Positions 1-8,081 are shown, counted from the stretch's first letter. The stretch: DNA of 64,000 nt from Parvularcula oceani (GCF_000733125.1 NZ_JPHU01000008.1:62001-126000); one strand, 5' to 3'. Translations and numbers: made by a program. The notes: generated by a model from the letters alone, not told the origin.

Positions 1-1131
1 CTCCTGCGGGCGCGCGAGCCCGTCCATCCGGTGCTCCTCGACATCCACGACGAATATGGCCGCAGCTTCGGGCGCGCGGCGAGGATCATCCGCCCCGGCG
101 CCGGCTTCCTGCCGCATTGGCTGCTGACGTCGGACGAGCTCGCCTGGGTCCTGTCGCTCAGCGGCGGGCCGCTCCTGCCCGAGGAGCGCTCGCTCCTCGA
201 CGAGGGCGTCCCCTATGCGCGGCGTCGGACGCTGCAACGGGCCGATCCGGCCGCGCTGGACGGCTCGCCCGTCGACGGTCCGCTGCCTTACCGGATCGGC
301 GATCTCCTGTCCTGGCTCGACAAGACGGCGCAGCAGGACGCTTTGCGCGGAGCGGTCGTCTATGAAAGGCTGCGCACCCGTCTTCGCAGCGCGACGGCGG
401 ATGGACGCCTGCGCGTCATCTTCGGCGGCCAGCCCGGCCAGGACACGCTCGGCGAATTCGTGCACGACGTGTTCAGCCTCCGCCGGCCCGGCCCGCTCCT
501 CTCGGTCCTCCAGCTCGGCAAGCTGCCGCTCGGCCTCGAAGGCCTGTTCACCGCCGTCATCGCGCGGATCGGCACGGCGCTTGCCGAGGGAACGCGCGGC
601 GCGGTCTCGGTTCTGCTCCTTCTCGAGGAGGCCGACCGTTTCGCGCCGGCCGACACGCCCACCGGCGTCACCGCCCTGTCTTCCGCCGCCCTCGAAAAGC
701 TGGTCGCGCGCGGCGCGCGCTCGGGCATCGGCCTCGGCTTCACATCCGACCGGGCCAGCGAAGTCAGCGGCCGCCTCCTGCGCGAGGCGCCGACCGTCTT
801 CGTTCACCGCATGTCGGGGGAGGCGGATCGTACCCGCGTGACAGCGGCGCTGCCCGAGGCGGCGAACGCCTTCCTGTCGGCCGCCGCCACGCTCGGCCGC
901 TCCGAGGTGGTCGCCTGCGGAAAGGCCGTGCCGGTGCCGGGACGCCTCCTGATGGACAGCCTGCCCGACGCCGCCGTGCCCGGACAGGTGCGGGCGAAGG
1001 GACCCCGCGCAGCCGAAGACATGGTGGAAGACTTCATCCGCCGCTGGCGTTTCGGCAGCGAGGCGGCGGCGGCCGATCTTCCGCCAAGAGTGTCCCGGCG
1101 CGAGGGCGGAGACGCCGTGCCCGCGGCCTGA
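1..1131 (+). CDS. HerA-like ATP-binding protein (DUF87), 5' truncated by window edge
   Basis: The frame is already open at base 1 and no start is visible, so this is the C-terminal 376 residues of a longer protein. A hydrophobic strand ending in acidic residues (SVLLLLEEADRF, near residue 200) reads as a Walker B motif. It is followed by GARSGIGLGF and a VFVHRMSGEADR segment, as in HerA/DUF87 translocase ATPases, where the region after Walker B contains sensor and arginine-finger residues. HerA-type ATPases form hexamers that translocate DNA, often with the NurA nuclease in end resection; bacterial DUF87 proteins are less well defined. The Walker A motif would lie upstream of the window. It converges on the next gene with only 6 bp between stops. 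Confidence 0.7.
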   Translation, partial: LLRAREPVHPVLLDIHDEYGRSFGRAARIIRPGAGFLPHWLLTSDELAWVLSLSGGPLLPEERSLLDEGVPYARRRTLQRADPAALDGSPVDGPLPYRIGDLLSWLDKTAQQDALRGAVVYERLRTRLRSATADGRLRVIFGGQPGQDTLGEFVHDVFSLRRPGPLLSVLQLGKLPLGLEGLFTAVIARIGTALAEGTRGAVSVLLLLEEADRFAPADTPTGVTALSSAALEKLVARGARSGIGLGFTSDRASEVSGRLLREAPTVFVHRMSGEADRTRVTAALPEAANAFLSAAATLGRSEVVACGKAVPVPGRLLMDSLPDAAVPGQVRAKGPRAAEDMVEDFIRRWRFGSEAAAADLPPRVSRREGGDAVPAA

Positions 1132-1137
1132 CCCGCG

Positions 1138-1659
1138 TCAGCTCGCCGGCATCTCCGCATAGCGGTAGAGGTAGTTGGCGAAGTCCTGGGGATCCCGCTC
1201 GCGCGCATTGCGGAAGATCGACGGTTCGGCCGCGTTGAGGACCCTGCCTTCGGGCGTCACGATCAGGAGCGTCGGCACGCCCTCGAGCTCTTCCATCCCG
1301 AAGCGCTGCGGCACGTCCATGTTCCTGTCGTAGCGGCCGACATCCACCTTCACGACAGCATAGTTCTCCGCGATCAGATCCGCGATCTCCGGGATTTCCA
1401 TCATCCCGGCGAGGATCCGGCAGTCCGGGCACCAATTGCCGCCCATCTTGATCAGCACGCGCTTGTTCTCGCCGCGCGCCTGCGCGAAGGCGCGGTCAAT
1501 CGCGGCCTGCGCATCGAGCGCGGGGTCATAGGGCTGCGGATCGGCGGAATAGACAGCGTTCTCCGAAATGATCGGCGGTCCTTCGGGACCCTCGGGCTCG
1601 CTGTCGGCGCAGGCTGTGAGGCCGGCGGCGAGAGACAGGGCGATCAGCATGGCGCGCAT
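1138..1659 (-). CDS. Thioredoxin-fold lipoprotein
   Basis: This 173-residue protein has a lipoprotein signal peptide (lipobox LTAC, Cys17) and a thioredoxin-like domain with a CPDC redox motif (Cys77/Cys80) and a later cis-Pro segment (GVPTLLIV). It is expected to be anchored in the periplasm and to act in disulfide exchange or thiol repair, like other DUF/Thioredoxin_7 lipoproteins. The start chosen is the ATG at 1659, because GGAGG lies 7 nt upstream (1667-1671). A TTG two codons earlier (1665) is in frame but would overlap that ribosome-binding site. No partner reductase is adjacent, so the substrate is unknown. Confidence 0.8.
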   Translation of the reverse strand: MRAMLIALSLAAGLTACADSEPEGPEGPPIISENAVYSADPQPYDPALDAQAAIDRAFAQARGENKRVLIKMGGNWCPDCRILAGMMEIPEIADLIAENYAVVKVDVGRYDRNMDVPQRFGMEELEGVPTLLIVTPEGRVLNAAEPSIFRNARERDPQDFANYLYRYAEMPAS

Positions 1660-1724
1660 GGGCAATCCTCCACAAGAATGACTTCACAGGTCGCGGCGGC
1701 GGCGGCCATCCGCAAGAGCAGGTG

Positions 1725-2183
1725 TCAGCCCGCCTCCGGTCCCGCCTTCATCAGCGCGGCCCGCTCGCAGGAGGCGACGACAGTGCCGTCCTGGTTCAGC
1801 ATCTCGTGCAGGAAAGTCACGATGCCCTGGCCGGGGCGGGACTTGGACGCGCGCACGGCCTGCACGGTGGTGCGCGCGCGCAGCGTATCGCCATGGAAGA
1901 CCGGCGCGGGGAAGCGGACCTTCTCCATGCCCAGATTGGCCACGGTCGTGTTGAGCGTCGTGTCGTTGACCGTCATTCCGACCAGAAGGCCGAGGGTGAA
2001 GAGGCTGTTGACCAGCGGACGTCCGAATTCGGTCCGGGCTGCGGCGTGATGGTCGATGTGCAGAGGCTGCGGGTTCATCGTCATCAGCGAGAACTGCATG
2101 TTGTCGTATTCGGTGACGGTGCGCGTCCACTCATGCTCGAACACCCGCCCCACTTCGAAATCGGCGAACCACAGTCCCGGCAT
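1725..2183 (-). CDS. MaoC-like hot-dog-fold acyl-CoA dehydratase
   Basis: This 152-residue protein has the MaoC dehydratase pattern: an N-terminal strand with GRVFEHEWTRTVTEYDN, the PLHIDHHAA motif carrying the catalytic Asp/His pair (R-hydratase signature), then FGRPLVNS and FHGDTLRA segments. It resembles mesaconyl/itaconyl-CoA hydratase-like members that act on branched or dicarboxylic acyl-CoAs, but no pathway partner is next to it. The ATG at 2183 was preferred over the longer frame (to 2219) because GGGAGG (2190-2195) is well spaced in front of it. It is transcribed in the same direction as the XRE gene upstream. Confidence 0.82.
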   Translation of the reverse strand: MPGLWFADFEVGRVFEHEWTRTVTEYDNMQFSLMTMNPQPLHIDHHAAARTEFGRPLVNSLFTLGLLVGMTVNDTTLNTTVANLGMEKVRFPAPVFHGDTLRARTTVQAVRASKSRPGQGIVTFLHEMLNQDGTVVASCERAALMKAGPEAG

Positions 2184-2251
2184 GAACGACCTCCCTTTTC
2201 TGCTGTGCCGCTTACGCAAAGGAATGCGCGGAAGCCAGCACGGGGCATGGA

Positions 2252-2650
2252 TCAGCTGGCGAGCCTGTGGCCCAGGGCCAGCACATGGTCGAGCGTTTCC
2301 TCGTCCATCCTCATGGCGAGCTGCGCCAGCTCCGCCGCCTTGCGGCGCCGGTCCGCGGGCGCGGGCGCGGGCGAGGGCGCTGCGGGCGGAGGCGCCAGGG
2401 TCGCCATCAGGCTGACGGGGTCGGTGCCGAGCGCCTGCGCGATCGCCTGGAAGCGCGACAGCGACATCCGGTTGGTGCCGAGCTCGTATTTCTCGACCTG
2501 CGCGCCCGAGACGCCGCAGGCCCGGCCGAGCGCGGCACGGGACAGGCCGGCGCGCTCACGCATCCGCCGCACGGCCCGTCCGGCCAGAAGGTCCAGCGTC
2601 TGCGGTCCGGTGGCGGCGCTTCGCTGTGGCTTGTCCTCTGGTCTCGTCAC
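2252..2650 (-). CDS. XRE-family helix-turn-helix transcriptional regulator
   Basis: An HTH_3 domain occupies the middle of the protein: AVRRMRERAGLSRAALGRACG, then GVSGAQVEKYELG and MSLSRFQAIAQAL. The C-terminal third is rich in Ala and Pro and ends in a short helix. I place the start at the GTG at 2650, with GAGAGG just upstream; an ATG at 2713 would add 21 residues that would cover the inverted repeat at 2680-2705. Regulators of this size commonly repress nearby genes. The divergent small gene at 2763 and the repeat between them suggest a local control unit, but the target is not demonstrated. Confidence 0.8.
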   Translation of the reverse strand: MTRPEDKPQRSAATGPQTLDLLAGRAVRRMRERAGLSRAALGRACGVSGAQVEKYELGTNRMSLSRFQAIAQALGTDPVSLMATLAPPPAAPSPAPAPADRRRKAAELAQLAMRMDEETLDHVLALGHRLAS

Positions 2651-2679
2651 CGCTCGCCTCTCATCGGGCGACCTATACG

Positions 2680-2705
2680 CGAGGTGAGAATCGCATGCTA
2701 CCTCG
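2680..2705. promoter_or_regulatory. Inverted repeat upstream of the XRE gene, possible operator
   Basis: A CGAGGT arm and an ACCTCG arm form a perfect 6-bp inverted repeat separated by 14 bp. It lies immediately upstream of the preferred GTG start of the XRE regulator and before the divergent small gene. Autoregulation by XRE proteins through such repeats is common; assignment here is inference. Confidence 0.35.
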
Positions 2706-2762
2706 GATTGCATTAGGGGGCGTTCACAATATGTTCCTCACCGGGCGATGAGGAGCGACGGC

Positions 2763-2981
2763 ATGACGGACAGCGAGTGGCTGAGCGCGATCTGGGAGGC
2801 GGCAGAGGAGGTCGGGGATGATTCCCTCGTCCTCGCGACGCTGATGGCGATGCGCGACCCCCGCCTTCGCGACGATGTCAGGGCGCTGATCGCGGCCTCG
2901 GACGGCACGCGGGCGAGCCTGCGCGTGCTCCTGCGGCGCAGCGGCCTCTGCACGGCTGCGAATGCGGCCTCGAAGAGGTGA
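2763..2981 (+). CDS. Small hypothetical protein
   Basis: This 72-residue, mostly helical protein begins [20 protein letters not shown] and ends in a basic tail ([19 protein letters not shown]). It has no signal peptide, membrane segment or motif I recognise. The ATG at 2763 is preceded by GAGGAG (2750-2755) with 7-nt spacing, better than the in-frame upstream ATG at 2748. It is divergent from the XRE regulator, which suggests possible control by it. Function unknown. Confidence 0.6.
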   Translation: MTDSEWLSAIWEAAEEVGDDSLVLATLMAMRDPRLRDDVRALIAASDGTRASLRVLLRRSGLCTAANAASKR

Positions 2982-3043
2982 AGCTTGTCTTGCCGGCCTC
3001 TTCGGGGCAGCCTCCCCATCGTCCTGCAAGGAAGGAGAACGCG

Positions 3044-3388
3044 ATGAGCACGGAGCGCAGCTGTCGCAGCTTTGCCGAGTTCTTTCCCTTCTACCTGCGC
3101 GAACATGCGCGGCCGCGGACGCGGGCCCTCCACTATCTCGGCACGGCGTTGGTGCTCGCCTTCGCCATCTGGGCCCTGCTGACGCTGAACCTCTGGCTGC
3201 TGCTGCTCGTTCCCGTGGCCGGATACGGCTTCGCCTGGATCAGCCACGCCTTCGTCGAGCACAATAGGCCCGCGACCTTCACCTATCCGCTCTGGTCGCT
3301 GCGCGCCGATTTCCGGATGTTCTTTCTCGCCCTGACGGGGCGGCTCGGCCCGCATCTCGACCGGGCGGGCGTCGCGCGGCCGGGCTGA
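3044..3388 (+). CDS. DUF962 (Mpo1-like) membrane protein
   Basis: This 114-residue protein has the DUF962 layout: an N-terminal [25 protein letters not shown] segment with conserved His residues, two transmembrane helices (about residues 33-65), then the [26 protein letters not shown] motif. Yeast Mpo1 of this family is an iron-dependent dioxygenase in alpha-oxidation of hydroxylated fatty acids; bacterial roles are not established. GAAGGAG (3031-3037) precedes the ATG. Its TGA shares one base with the ATG of the flavodoxin gene, so the two are translationally coupled. Confidence 0.85.
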   Translation: MSTERSCRSFAEFFPFYLREHARPRTRALHYLGTALVLAFAIWALLTLNLWLLLLVPVAGYGFAWISHAFVEHNRPATFTYPLWSLRADFRMFFLALTGRLGPHLDRAGVARPG

Positions 3389-3873
3389 TGGCGCAGCTCC
3401 TGATCGTCTACCATTCCAAGACCGGCGGCACCGGGCAGATGGCGGACGCCGCTGCAGAAGGCGCGCGGGAGGAGGCGGAGACCGTCCTCAAGCGGGCGGA
3501 AGAGGCGGGGCCGGAGGATCTTCTCGCCGCGGACGGCTACATCTTCGCGGCGCCGGAGAACCTCGCCGCCATCGCGGGGGTGATGAAGGACTTCTACGAC
3601 CGCAGCTACTATCCTGTCCTCGGACGGATCGAGGGGCGGCCCTATGCCCAGATGGTCTGCGCCGGATCCGACGGCGAGAACGCGGCCCGCCAGACGGCCA
3701 GGATCGCGACCGGCTGGCGGCTGAAGGCGGTGCAGGATCCCCTGATCGTCTGCACGCACGCCCAGTCGGCCGAACAGATCCTGGCCGAGAAGACGATCGC
3801 GCCAGACGATCTTTCGCGCTGCCGCAAGCTGGGCGAAGCGATGGGCGCGGGCCTCGCTCTGGGCGTCTTCTGA
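3388..3873 (+). CDS. Flavodoxin-family NAD(P)H-dependent oxidoreductase-like protein
   Basis: This 161-residue protein has a flavodoxin fold. The first strand and phosphate-binding loop (LLIVYHSKTGGTGQMA) bind FMN, followed by a GYIFAAPENLAAIAGVMKDFYDR segment typical of the WrbA/flavodoxin_2 group, in which the isoalloxazine ring sits. It is probably a soluble cytoplasmic flavin reductase or electron carrier; the substrate is unknown. Coupled to the upstream DUF962 gene by a TGATG overlap. Confidence 0.8.
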   Translation: MAQLLIVYHSKTGGTGQMADAAAEGAREEAETVLKRAEEAGPEDLLAADGYIFAAPENLAAIAGVMKDFYDRSYYPVLGRIEGRPYAQMVCAGSDGENAARQTARIATGWRLKAVQDPLIVCTHAQSAEQILAEKTIAPDDLSRCRKLGEAMGAGLALGVF

Positions 3874-3963
3874 ACGGTGGGCGGCGTCCTTGCCGGCGCC
3901 GCACAGGCGGGAGGCTGCTCATGGCCGAGGACAGGGGAGGGTGCGCCGGGACGGCCGCGGACA

Positions 3964-4010
3964 TGGTGCCCCCAGTCCGACTCGAACGAACGACCTACTG
4001 ATTACAAATC
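3964..4010. repeat. Left attachment repeat (tRNA-Thr 3' fragment)
   Basis: 47-bp copy of the tRNA-Thr 3' end, identical to 10343-10389 and diverging from it immediately after (TCTGGG here, AGTTGC there). It keeps the CCA, T-arm and half the anticodon stem but no 5' half, so it is not a functional tRNA. Confidence 0.9.
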
Positions 4011-4109
4011 TCTGGGTCCGACTATCCGCCCCTTGTCACATCCCCTCAGAGGCTAGGTAATCCGGGCTGTAGCGTCATCAGTCGATATCACCCGTTGCCT
4101 TGCGTTTCT

Positions 4110-4135
4110 GGTAGCATGGTAGCACGGTGGTAGCA
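4110..4135. promoter_or_regulatory. Left cluster of GGTAGCA repeats, candidate integrase arm sites
   Basis: GGTAGCA occurs at 4110-4116, 4118-4124 and 4129-4135, the last two 11 bp apart (start to start). The same pair with the same 11-bp phasing occurs near the right end (10277 and 10288). Short repeats inside both ends of an integrative element are the usual arm-type sites of tyrosine recombinases; the function here is inferred. Apart from these repeats, 4011-4178 holds no gene I can support. Confidence 0.6.
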
Positions 4136-4178
4136 CGGCAGAGAGGGCGGCTTGGCCGAGCTGCCGGTGCGAGGGGCG

Positions 4179-5390
4179 ATGGCGGGTCGAATTACAAAGC
4201 GAGCGGTGGATGCTCTGCCTGCGGGCGAGCGGCGGTGGGATGGCGAGCTGAAGGGGTTCGGCGTCCAGCGCACCAAGGGCGGTACGGCATCCTACGTGCT
4301 CAAGTTCCGCGCGGGCGGGCGGCAGCGCTGGCTCACCATCGGCAAGCATGGCAGCCCTTGGACGCCGGACACGGCACGGAAGGAGGCGCAGGCGCTTCTG
4401 GCGCTGGTAGCACAGGGTAAGGATCCTGCGACCGAGAAGCTTGCAGCGCGGGACCGAGCGACGTTCGCGGCCTTCGCAGAACGCTACCTCGCTGAGCATG
4501 CCGAGCGTCACAAGAAGGCGAGTTCGGTGCGGGATGACCGCGCGAACCTGCGCAACCATCTGCTACCCGCCTTCGGCGCCCGCGCACTGGACCAGATTAC
4601 CCGGCAGGACGTGGCGAAGCTGCACAGCAGCCTCGCGGACCGTCCCGTGGCCGCGAACCGCGTACTCGCACTGCTCTCCCACATCTTCACGATGGCGCAG
4701 GCATGGGGCGAGGTGCCGGACGGCACGAACCCGACGCGGCACATCAAGAAGTTCAAGGAGGTGAAGCGCGAGCGCTATCTGTCGGCTGAGGAGTTCGTGC
4801 GGCTCGGCGCAGCGCTGCGGCAGGCGGAAGAGCAGGGGAGCGAGACGCCTTATGCCGTGGCGCTTTTCCGGCTGCTCACCTTCACCGCAGCGCGCTGCAG
4901 CGAGATTCGCACGGCGCGATGGGAGTGGGTGGACCTGCAGGCGGGCGAGCTGCGGCTTCCCGACAGCAAGACCGGCCGGAAGACAATCCACCTCTCGCCG
5001 CCTGCGCTGGAGGTGCTGGCGGCTCTCCCGCGCGAGGAGGGCAATCCGTTCGTCATCTGCGGAGGCAAGCCCGGCGCCTCGCTCGTGAACTACAAGGATC
5101 CGTGGAAGCGGATCAGCGAGGCCGCGCGGCTGGACGATGTCCGCCCCCATGACCTGCGTCACAGCTTCGCCAGTATCGCCGTCGCGGGCGGGATGAGCCT
5201 CCCGATGATCGGCGCACTACTCGGACACACACAGGCGCAGACGACGGCGCGCTATGCTCACCTCGCCAGCGACCCGTTGAAAGCCGCTACGGCTGCTGTC
5301 GGGACACGGATCAATGGGCTCATGGAGGCAAGGTTAGATGCAACTGCCATGCAGCTTGAGTCGTGGATCCACGAAGCCGCATCTAGGTAA
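4179..5390 (+). CDS. Tyrosine recombinase / integrase of the tRNA-Thr element
   Basis: Phage-type integrase of 403 residues. An N-terminal DUF4102 domain (ITKRAVDALP...GELKGFGVQ) is followed by a SAM-like core-binding domain (about 95-185) and a catalytic domain (about 200-375). Visible active-site residues are Arg239 (TAARCSEI), Lys264 (DSKTGRK), His324 and Arg327 (HDLRH), His350 (LLGH) and the nucleophile Tyr359 (TTARYAH), so it appears intact. It should catalyse integration and excision at the tRNA-Thr repeat. ATG 4179 with GAGG at 4171-4174 is preferred; an in-frame TTG at 4152 preceded by GAGAGG would add nine residues. Confidence 0.95.
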   Translation: MAGRITKRAVDALPAGERRWDGELKGFGVQRTKGGTASYVLKFRAGGRQRWLTIGKHGSPWTPDTARKEAQALLALVAQGKDPATEKLAARDRATFAAFAERYLAEHAERHKKASSVRDDRANLRNHLLPAFGARALDQITRQDVAKLHSSLADRPVAANRVLALLSHIFTMAQAWGEVPDGTNPTRHIKKFKEVKRERYLSAEEFVRLGAALRQAEEQGSETPYAVALFRLLTFTAARCSEIRTARWEWVDLQAGELRLPDSKTGRKTIHLSPPALEVLAALPREEGNPFVICGGKPGASLVNYKDPWKRISEAARLDDVRPHDLRHSFASIAVAGGMSLPMIGALLGHTQAQTTARYAHLASDPLKAATAAVGTRINGLMEARLDATAMQLESWIHEAASR

Positions 5391-5443
5391 GGAACGTGAC
5401 CGTAAATCGTACAGTTGAAGCGGTCTGTGAGGTGCGTAGAAAT

Positions 5444-6052
5444 ATGTCGGACAGGATTTTTGAAGGCGAGAGCTCTCTGCAGAAGTTCATTGACCGCCGC
5501 ACGGGTGGTGAAAATCTCCCCGAAGAAACCTTCGATGCGATGTCAGAGGATCTACGCATAGGTGTTGAAGAGGGTGACAGGCTTTCAATTGTTTCTGCCG
5601 TCCACTTCTTCAGGGCTGCCAGCGTTCCATTCCCTACATGGCTTACGGACGCACTGGTCTACCTCTTTTGGGATTTAGAAGATGTCAGCGTAGGGGAAGA
5701 ATTTTCGAGACTACTTTCTCGGCGACAGCGATCCGATGCTCTAGCCTCTAAGCAATGGAACCACTGGCGTCTTCTCACCGCTTGCAGAGTCGCTCAGGGC
5801 AAGGGTGGAGCGGGAAAGCAGTTCGTCTACAAAATGAGCAGGCAAGAAGCGGCCCGTTACCTCGGCCTGACCTCAACTGAAAACCTCGGTAGATCATGGG
5901 AGCACGCGTACAGCATCGTCGCCGACATCACAGGCGCCAGTACGGAGACGGTTAGAAAAGACTACGCACTCATCCAAAGAGGCAGAGAACGCGAGGGATC
6001 AGAGGGTCGGTACTATTTCTTTATGCCGAGACCCTGTGAGGAAGAAGAGTAG
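5444..6052 (+). CDS. Hypothetical protein of the integrative element
   Basis: This 202-residue protein is not recognised. The N-terminal half is acidic and helical. The C-terminal part contains a segment like a DNA-binding helix-turn-helix (MSRQEAARYLGLTS, then ITGASTETVRKDYALIQ) and a basic stretch before a YYFFMPRP tail. A regulator or replication-associated role is possible but not shown. The frame is open from a GTG at 5396; I prefer ATG 5444. Codon use is AT-richer than the chromosome, consistent with acquired DNA. Confidence 0.65.
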   Translation: MSDRIFEGESSLQKFIDRRTGGENLPEETFDAMSEDLRIGVEEGDRLSIVSAVHFFRAASVPFPTWLTDALVYLFWDLEDVSVGEEFSRLLSRRQRSDALASKQWNHWRLLTACRVAQGKGGAGKQFVYKMSRQEAARYLGLTSTENLGRSWEHAYSIVADITGASTETVRKDYALIQRGREREGSEGRYYFFMPRPCEEEE

Positions 6053-6181
6053 GGCAGGACGCGCAGAATTCAGTTGCCCTAGGGCAAACATCGTCTGTTC
6101 CCGCTCCCTTAATACGCCGCTCTTTCCGAAGTACCCATAGGCATCCGGGCATGACCGGTAGGTACTAAGAGGAGTAGGCAT

Positions 6182-6412
6182 TTGTCAGACCTTCATCAAA
6201 CCGAGGATGGATCTCAGAGCGGCCTGTTCAACACAAAGCAGGCAGCAAACTACCTGAACCTTGGCGTAAGCACCTTAAATCGCGCCCGCTGCGAAGGCTG
6301 GGGACCAAAGCATACCGTTCTAGGCACCCGCGCGATCCGCTACCGACAACGAGACTTAGACGCTTTCATCGAAGCCGGTCTTCGTCAGTCTACTTCAGAA
6401 CGCGCGGCATAA
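6182..6412 (+). CDS. AlpA/excisionase-like helix-turn-helix protein
   Basis: This 76-residue protein has a MerR/excisionase-type winged HTH: LFNTKQAANYLNLGVSTLNRARCEGWGPKHTVLG followed by AIRYRQRDLDAFIEAGL, the usual pattern of HTH_17 proteins (helix, recognition helix, wing, then a helix holding DLDAFIE). Such proteins act as excisionases or activators in integrated elements, matching its place after the integrase. The start is TTG 6182, with GAGGAG at 6169-6174 and 7-nt spacing. No ATG fits the domain. Confidence 0.82.
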   Translation: MSDLHQTEDGSQSGLFNTKQAANYLNLGVSTLNRARCEGWGPKHTVLGTRAIRYRQRDLDAFIEAGLRQSTSERAA

Positions 6413-6461
6413 GAAGGGCGGCCATGAGCTAAGCCCACAGCCGCCGAAAGGCATTACCATC

Positions 6462-6629
6462 ATGACCATACAGAACCTGCCTCGCGCACGCCAGCGCGAG
6501 ATTGATCTCCCTACGCCTTTCTCCCATCAGGTGCGGCTTGTCCGCCGGCGCTTCGCCCTCAGCGAAGAGGGCGCCGCCGTCGTCGCCGAACTCGCCTTCG
6601 GCTCCTGCGGCGAAGGAGGTGATGCATGA
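6462..6629 (+). CDS. Small hypothetical protein
   Basis: A 55-codon frame starts at ATG 6462 (MTIQNLPRARQREIDLPTPF) and ends in TGA at 6627-6629. Its last bases contain the Shine-Dalgarno sequence and the ATG (ATGA overlap) of the next gene, which argues that it is translated and coupled to it. It contains a basic segment (QVRLVRRRFALSEEG) but no known domain. Function unknown. Confidence 0.5.
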   Translation: MTIQNLPRARQREIDLPTPFSHQVRLVRRRFALSEEGAAVVAELAFGSCGEGGDA

Positions 6630-6952
6630 GCGGCAACAGCCAGGAACACGGCATTCGCTACAGCATCGCGGTCGACACCGAGCGCGGCGTGCTGCTCTTC
6701 ACCGGGCGGGATGCATGGGCACTACAGCACCTTATCCGCGCGGGTGAGAACGGCGTGACGCCGCTAGAGCGTCCAGCGCCGCGCTGGTCGCACTACGTCT
6801 GGAAGCTGCGAGGCGCCGGGCTGGACGTGGAGACCATCACCGAGCCCCACGGCGGCACCTATGCCGGAACGCATGCCCGCTACGTGCTGCGCACGCCCTG
6901 CAGGATCCGGCCCGGCGCACGGAAGGATGGTGAGCATGGCGCAGCGGCGTAA
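6626..6952 (+). CDS. Winged-helix domain protein, phage-type
   Basis: This 108-residue protein looks like a small winged-helix protein found in prophage and island replication regions: a hydrophobic start (IRYSIAVDTERGVLLFTGRDAW), then ALQHLIRAGENGVTPLERPAPRWSHYVWKLRGAGLDVETITE, where the last two helices plus the beta wing resemble HTH_39-type modules. AAGGAGGT precedes the ATG. It overlaps the small upstream frame by 4 nt and the next gene by 17 nt, suggesting one operon. A DNA-binding role is likely; the target is unknown. Confidence 0.68.
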   Translation: MSGNSQEHGIRYSIAVDTERGVLLFTGRDAWALQHLIRAGENGVTPLERPAPRWSHYVWKLRGAGLDVETITEPHGGTYAGTHARYVLRTPCRIRPGARKDGEHGAAA

Positions 6953-7346
6953 GGGCCGAGGCGTCGATGCGCAGGGGCGGTCCAAGGGGCCGCCCCGCCA
7001 CGTCCGCCTCTATCGCAGCACTTTGCACTCGCCTGCCTACCGCTCCCTGGTACCGGCGGCGCGAGCCATTCTGACAGAGCTGTACGACCTCTATGACGGC
7101 CAGAACAACGGCGAGCTATTCCTTAGCGTCCGGCGGGCGGCGGAGCGGGTGCACGTCAATAAGGACACGGCCGGAAAGATGCTCGGCATCCTGCGCGAAC
7201 GCGGCTTCATCAAGCTGCGGGTGGAAGCCTATGCCGAACTCGATATGCGCTACGCCCGTTGCTGGGTGCTGACAGAGTTTCCGTTCGCTGGCCATGCGCC
7301 CTCGCGCGACTTCGAAAAGTGGTATCCGCCGGGAAGCAAGGAGTGA
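6936..7346 (+). CDS. Helix-turn-helix protein, replication-region type
   Basis: This 136-residue protein has a basic N-terminus (MAQRRKGRGVDAQG) followed by SPAYRSLVPAARAILTELYDLYDG, a pattern seen in small phage/plasmid DNA-binding proteins. A winged-helix segment then follows (LSVRRAAERVHVNKDTAGKML, GILRERGFIKLRVEA). These proteins are usually annotated only as HTH-domain proteins near replication genes. ATG 6936 is preceded by GGAAGGA (6921-6927). It overlaps the preceding gene and ends the leftward gene set of the element. Confidence 0.72.
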   Translation: MAQRRKGRGVDAQGRSKGPPRHVRLYRSTLHSPAYRSLVPAARAILTELYDLYDGQNNGELFLSVRRAAERVHVNKDTAGKMLGILRERGFIKLRVEAYAELDMRYARCWVLTEFPFAGHAPSRDFEKWYPPGSKE

Positions 7347-7463
7347 ATGTTTGCGACGCCTAGAGATGTAACGCCTCCTGATGATTGCTATGACCAACGG
7401 AAGCTATGAGACATCATTAATCAGGACACAAGAATTCCTGCAAGGCACGTCCGCAGTATTTCC

Positions 7464-8081
7464 TCATCCGTTTTGGAACCATGAAACAAAGGCTGTAAAA
7501 GTATTGTACTGCGGCAGCGATGGTCCACTAACCCAACGCAGACGAGGAGTAATCGTATACTCACCCGGTGGTAGAGTCATGGTCTGTCCGGCCCCAATCA
7601 GCTTCCCTTGATCGCTGAATATATAGGAATTTCCGCTAGCACTATTGCATGTAATAGAAACGTCGAAGACGTTCTCCCAAATTGCTTTGACCCGCACCCA
7701 TCCTCCATTCTCTCCTAAAACGAAGGAATTGATATCGCGGTGCCAGCGACAATTCTGCCGGTTGCACCGCACATGGGTACTGCCGTTTTCTTCGTTTTTA
7801 CTATCTACCTTTGTGCTCGTCTCAAGAGAGCTGATCCGTAGCCCATCATGCTCTTCGTCTGGATACGTTGCGACATGCGCTTCGAGGTCTAGCTCTGCGT
7901 CTAGGTGGTCCTCTCGGCGCATGCCCTCCCAATCATGGCTGTCGCATACAGCGATATACACGCAAGTGACTCCTGTAATTGGCGTGGCATCATTGTAGGT
8001 ATCGAGGGACGAAAACTGAAGCAGGATGTGCAGTAATGATAACCTGCTGGTCCGCAATCGGAAAAGTTGTGGCCCTGCCAT
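7464..8081 (-). CDS. Hypothetical protein, AT-rich cargo gene
   Basis: A 205-codon frame on the minus strand is clearly AT-richer than the chromosome. The middle and C-terminal parts read like folded beta-rich protein, with an ITCNSASGNSYIFSDQG strand-loop pattern, a PPGEYTIT turn and a Cys pair (RCNRQNCRW). No signal peptide or recognised domain. The start is uncertain: ATG 8081 lacks a good ribosome-binding site and ATG 7922 is an alternative. A shorter plus-strand frame over the same region looks less protein-like. It may be accessory cargo of the element; function unknown. Confidence 0.55.
   Translation of the reverse strand: MAGPQLFRLRTSRLSLLHILLQFSSLDTYNDATPITGVTCVYIAVCDSHDWEGMRREDHLDAELDLEAHVATYPDEEHDGLRISSLETSTKVDSKNEENGSTHVRCNRQNCRWHRDINSFVLGENGGWVRVKAIWENVFDVSITCNSASGNSYIFSDQGKLIGAGQTMTLPPGEYTITPRLRWVSGPSLPQYNTFTAFVSWFQNG

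Noticed and set aside
3964-4037. Left tRNA-Thr-like sequence as a second tRNA gene
   Set aside because: Only the 3' 47 nt match; the sequence after 4010 cannot form the 5' half of the cloverleaf.
4406-4412. GGTAGCA inside the integrase gene as a further arm site
   Set aside because: Single copy, not phased with another and within coding sequence; likely chance.
7381-7611. Plus-strand 76-codon frame in the element
   Set aside because: Overlaps the longer minus-strand frame, which reads more like folded protein; no convincing ribosome-binding site.
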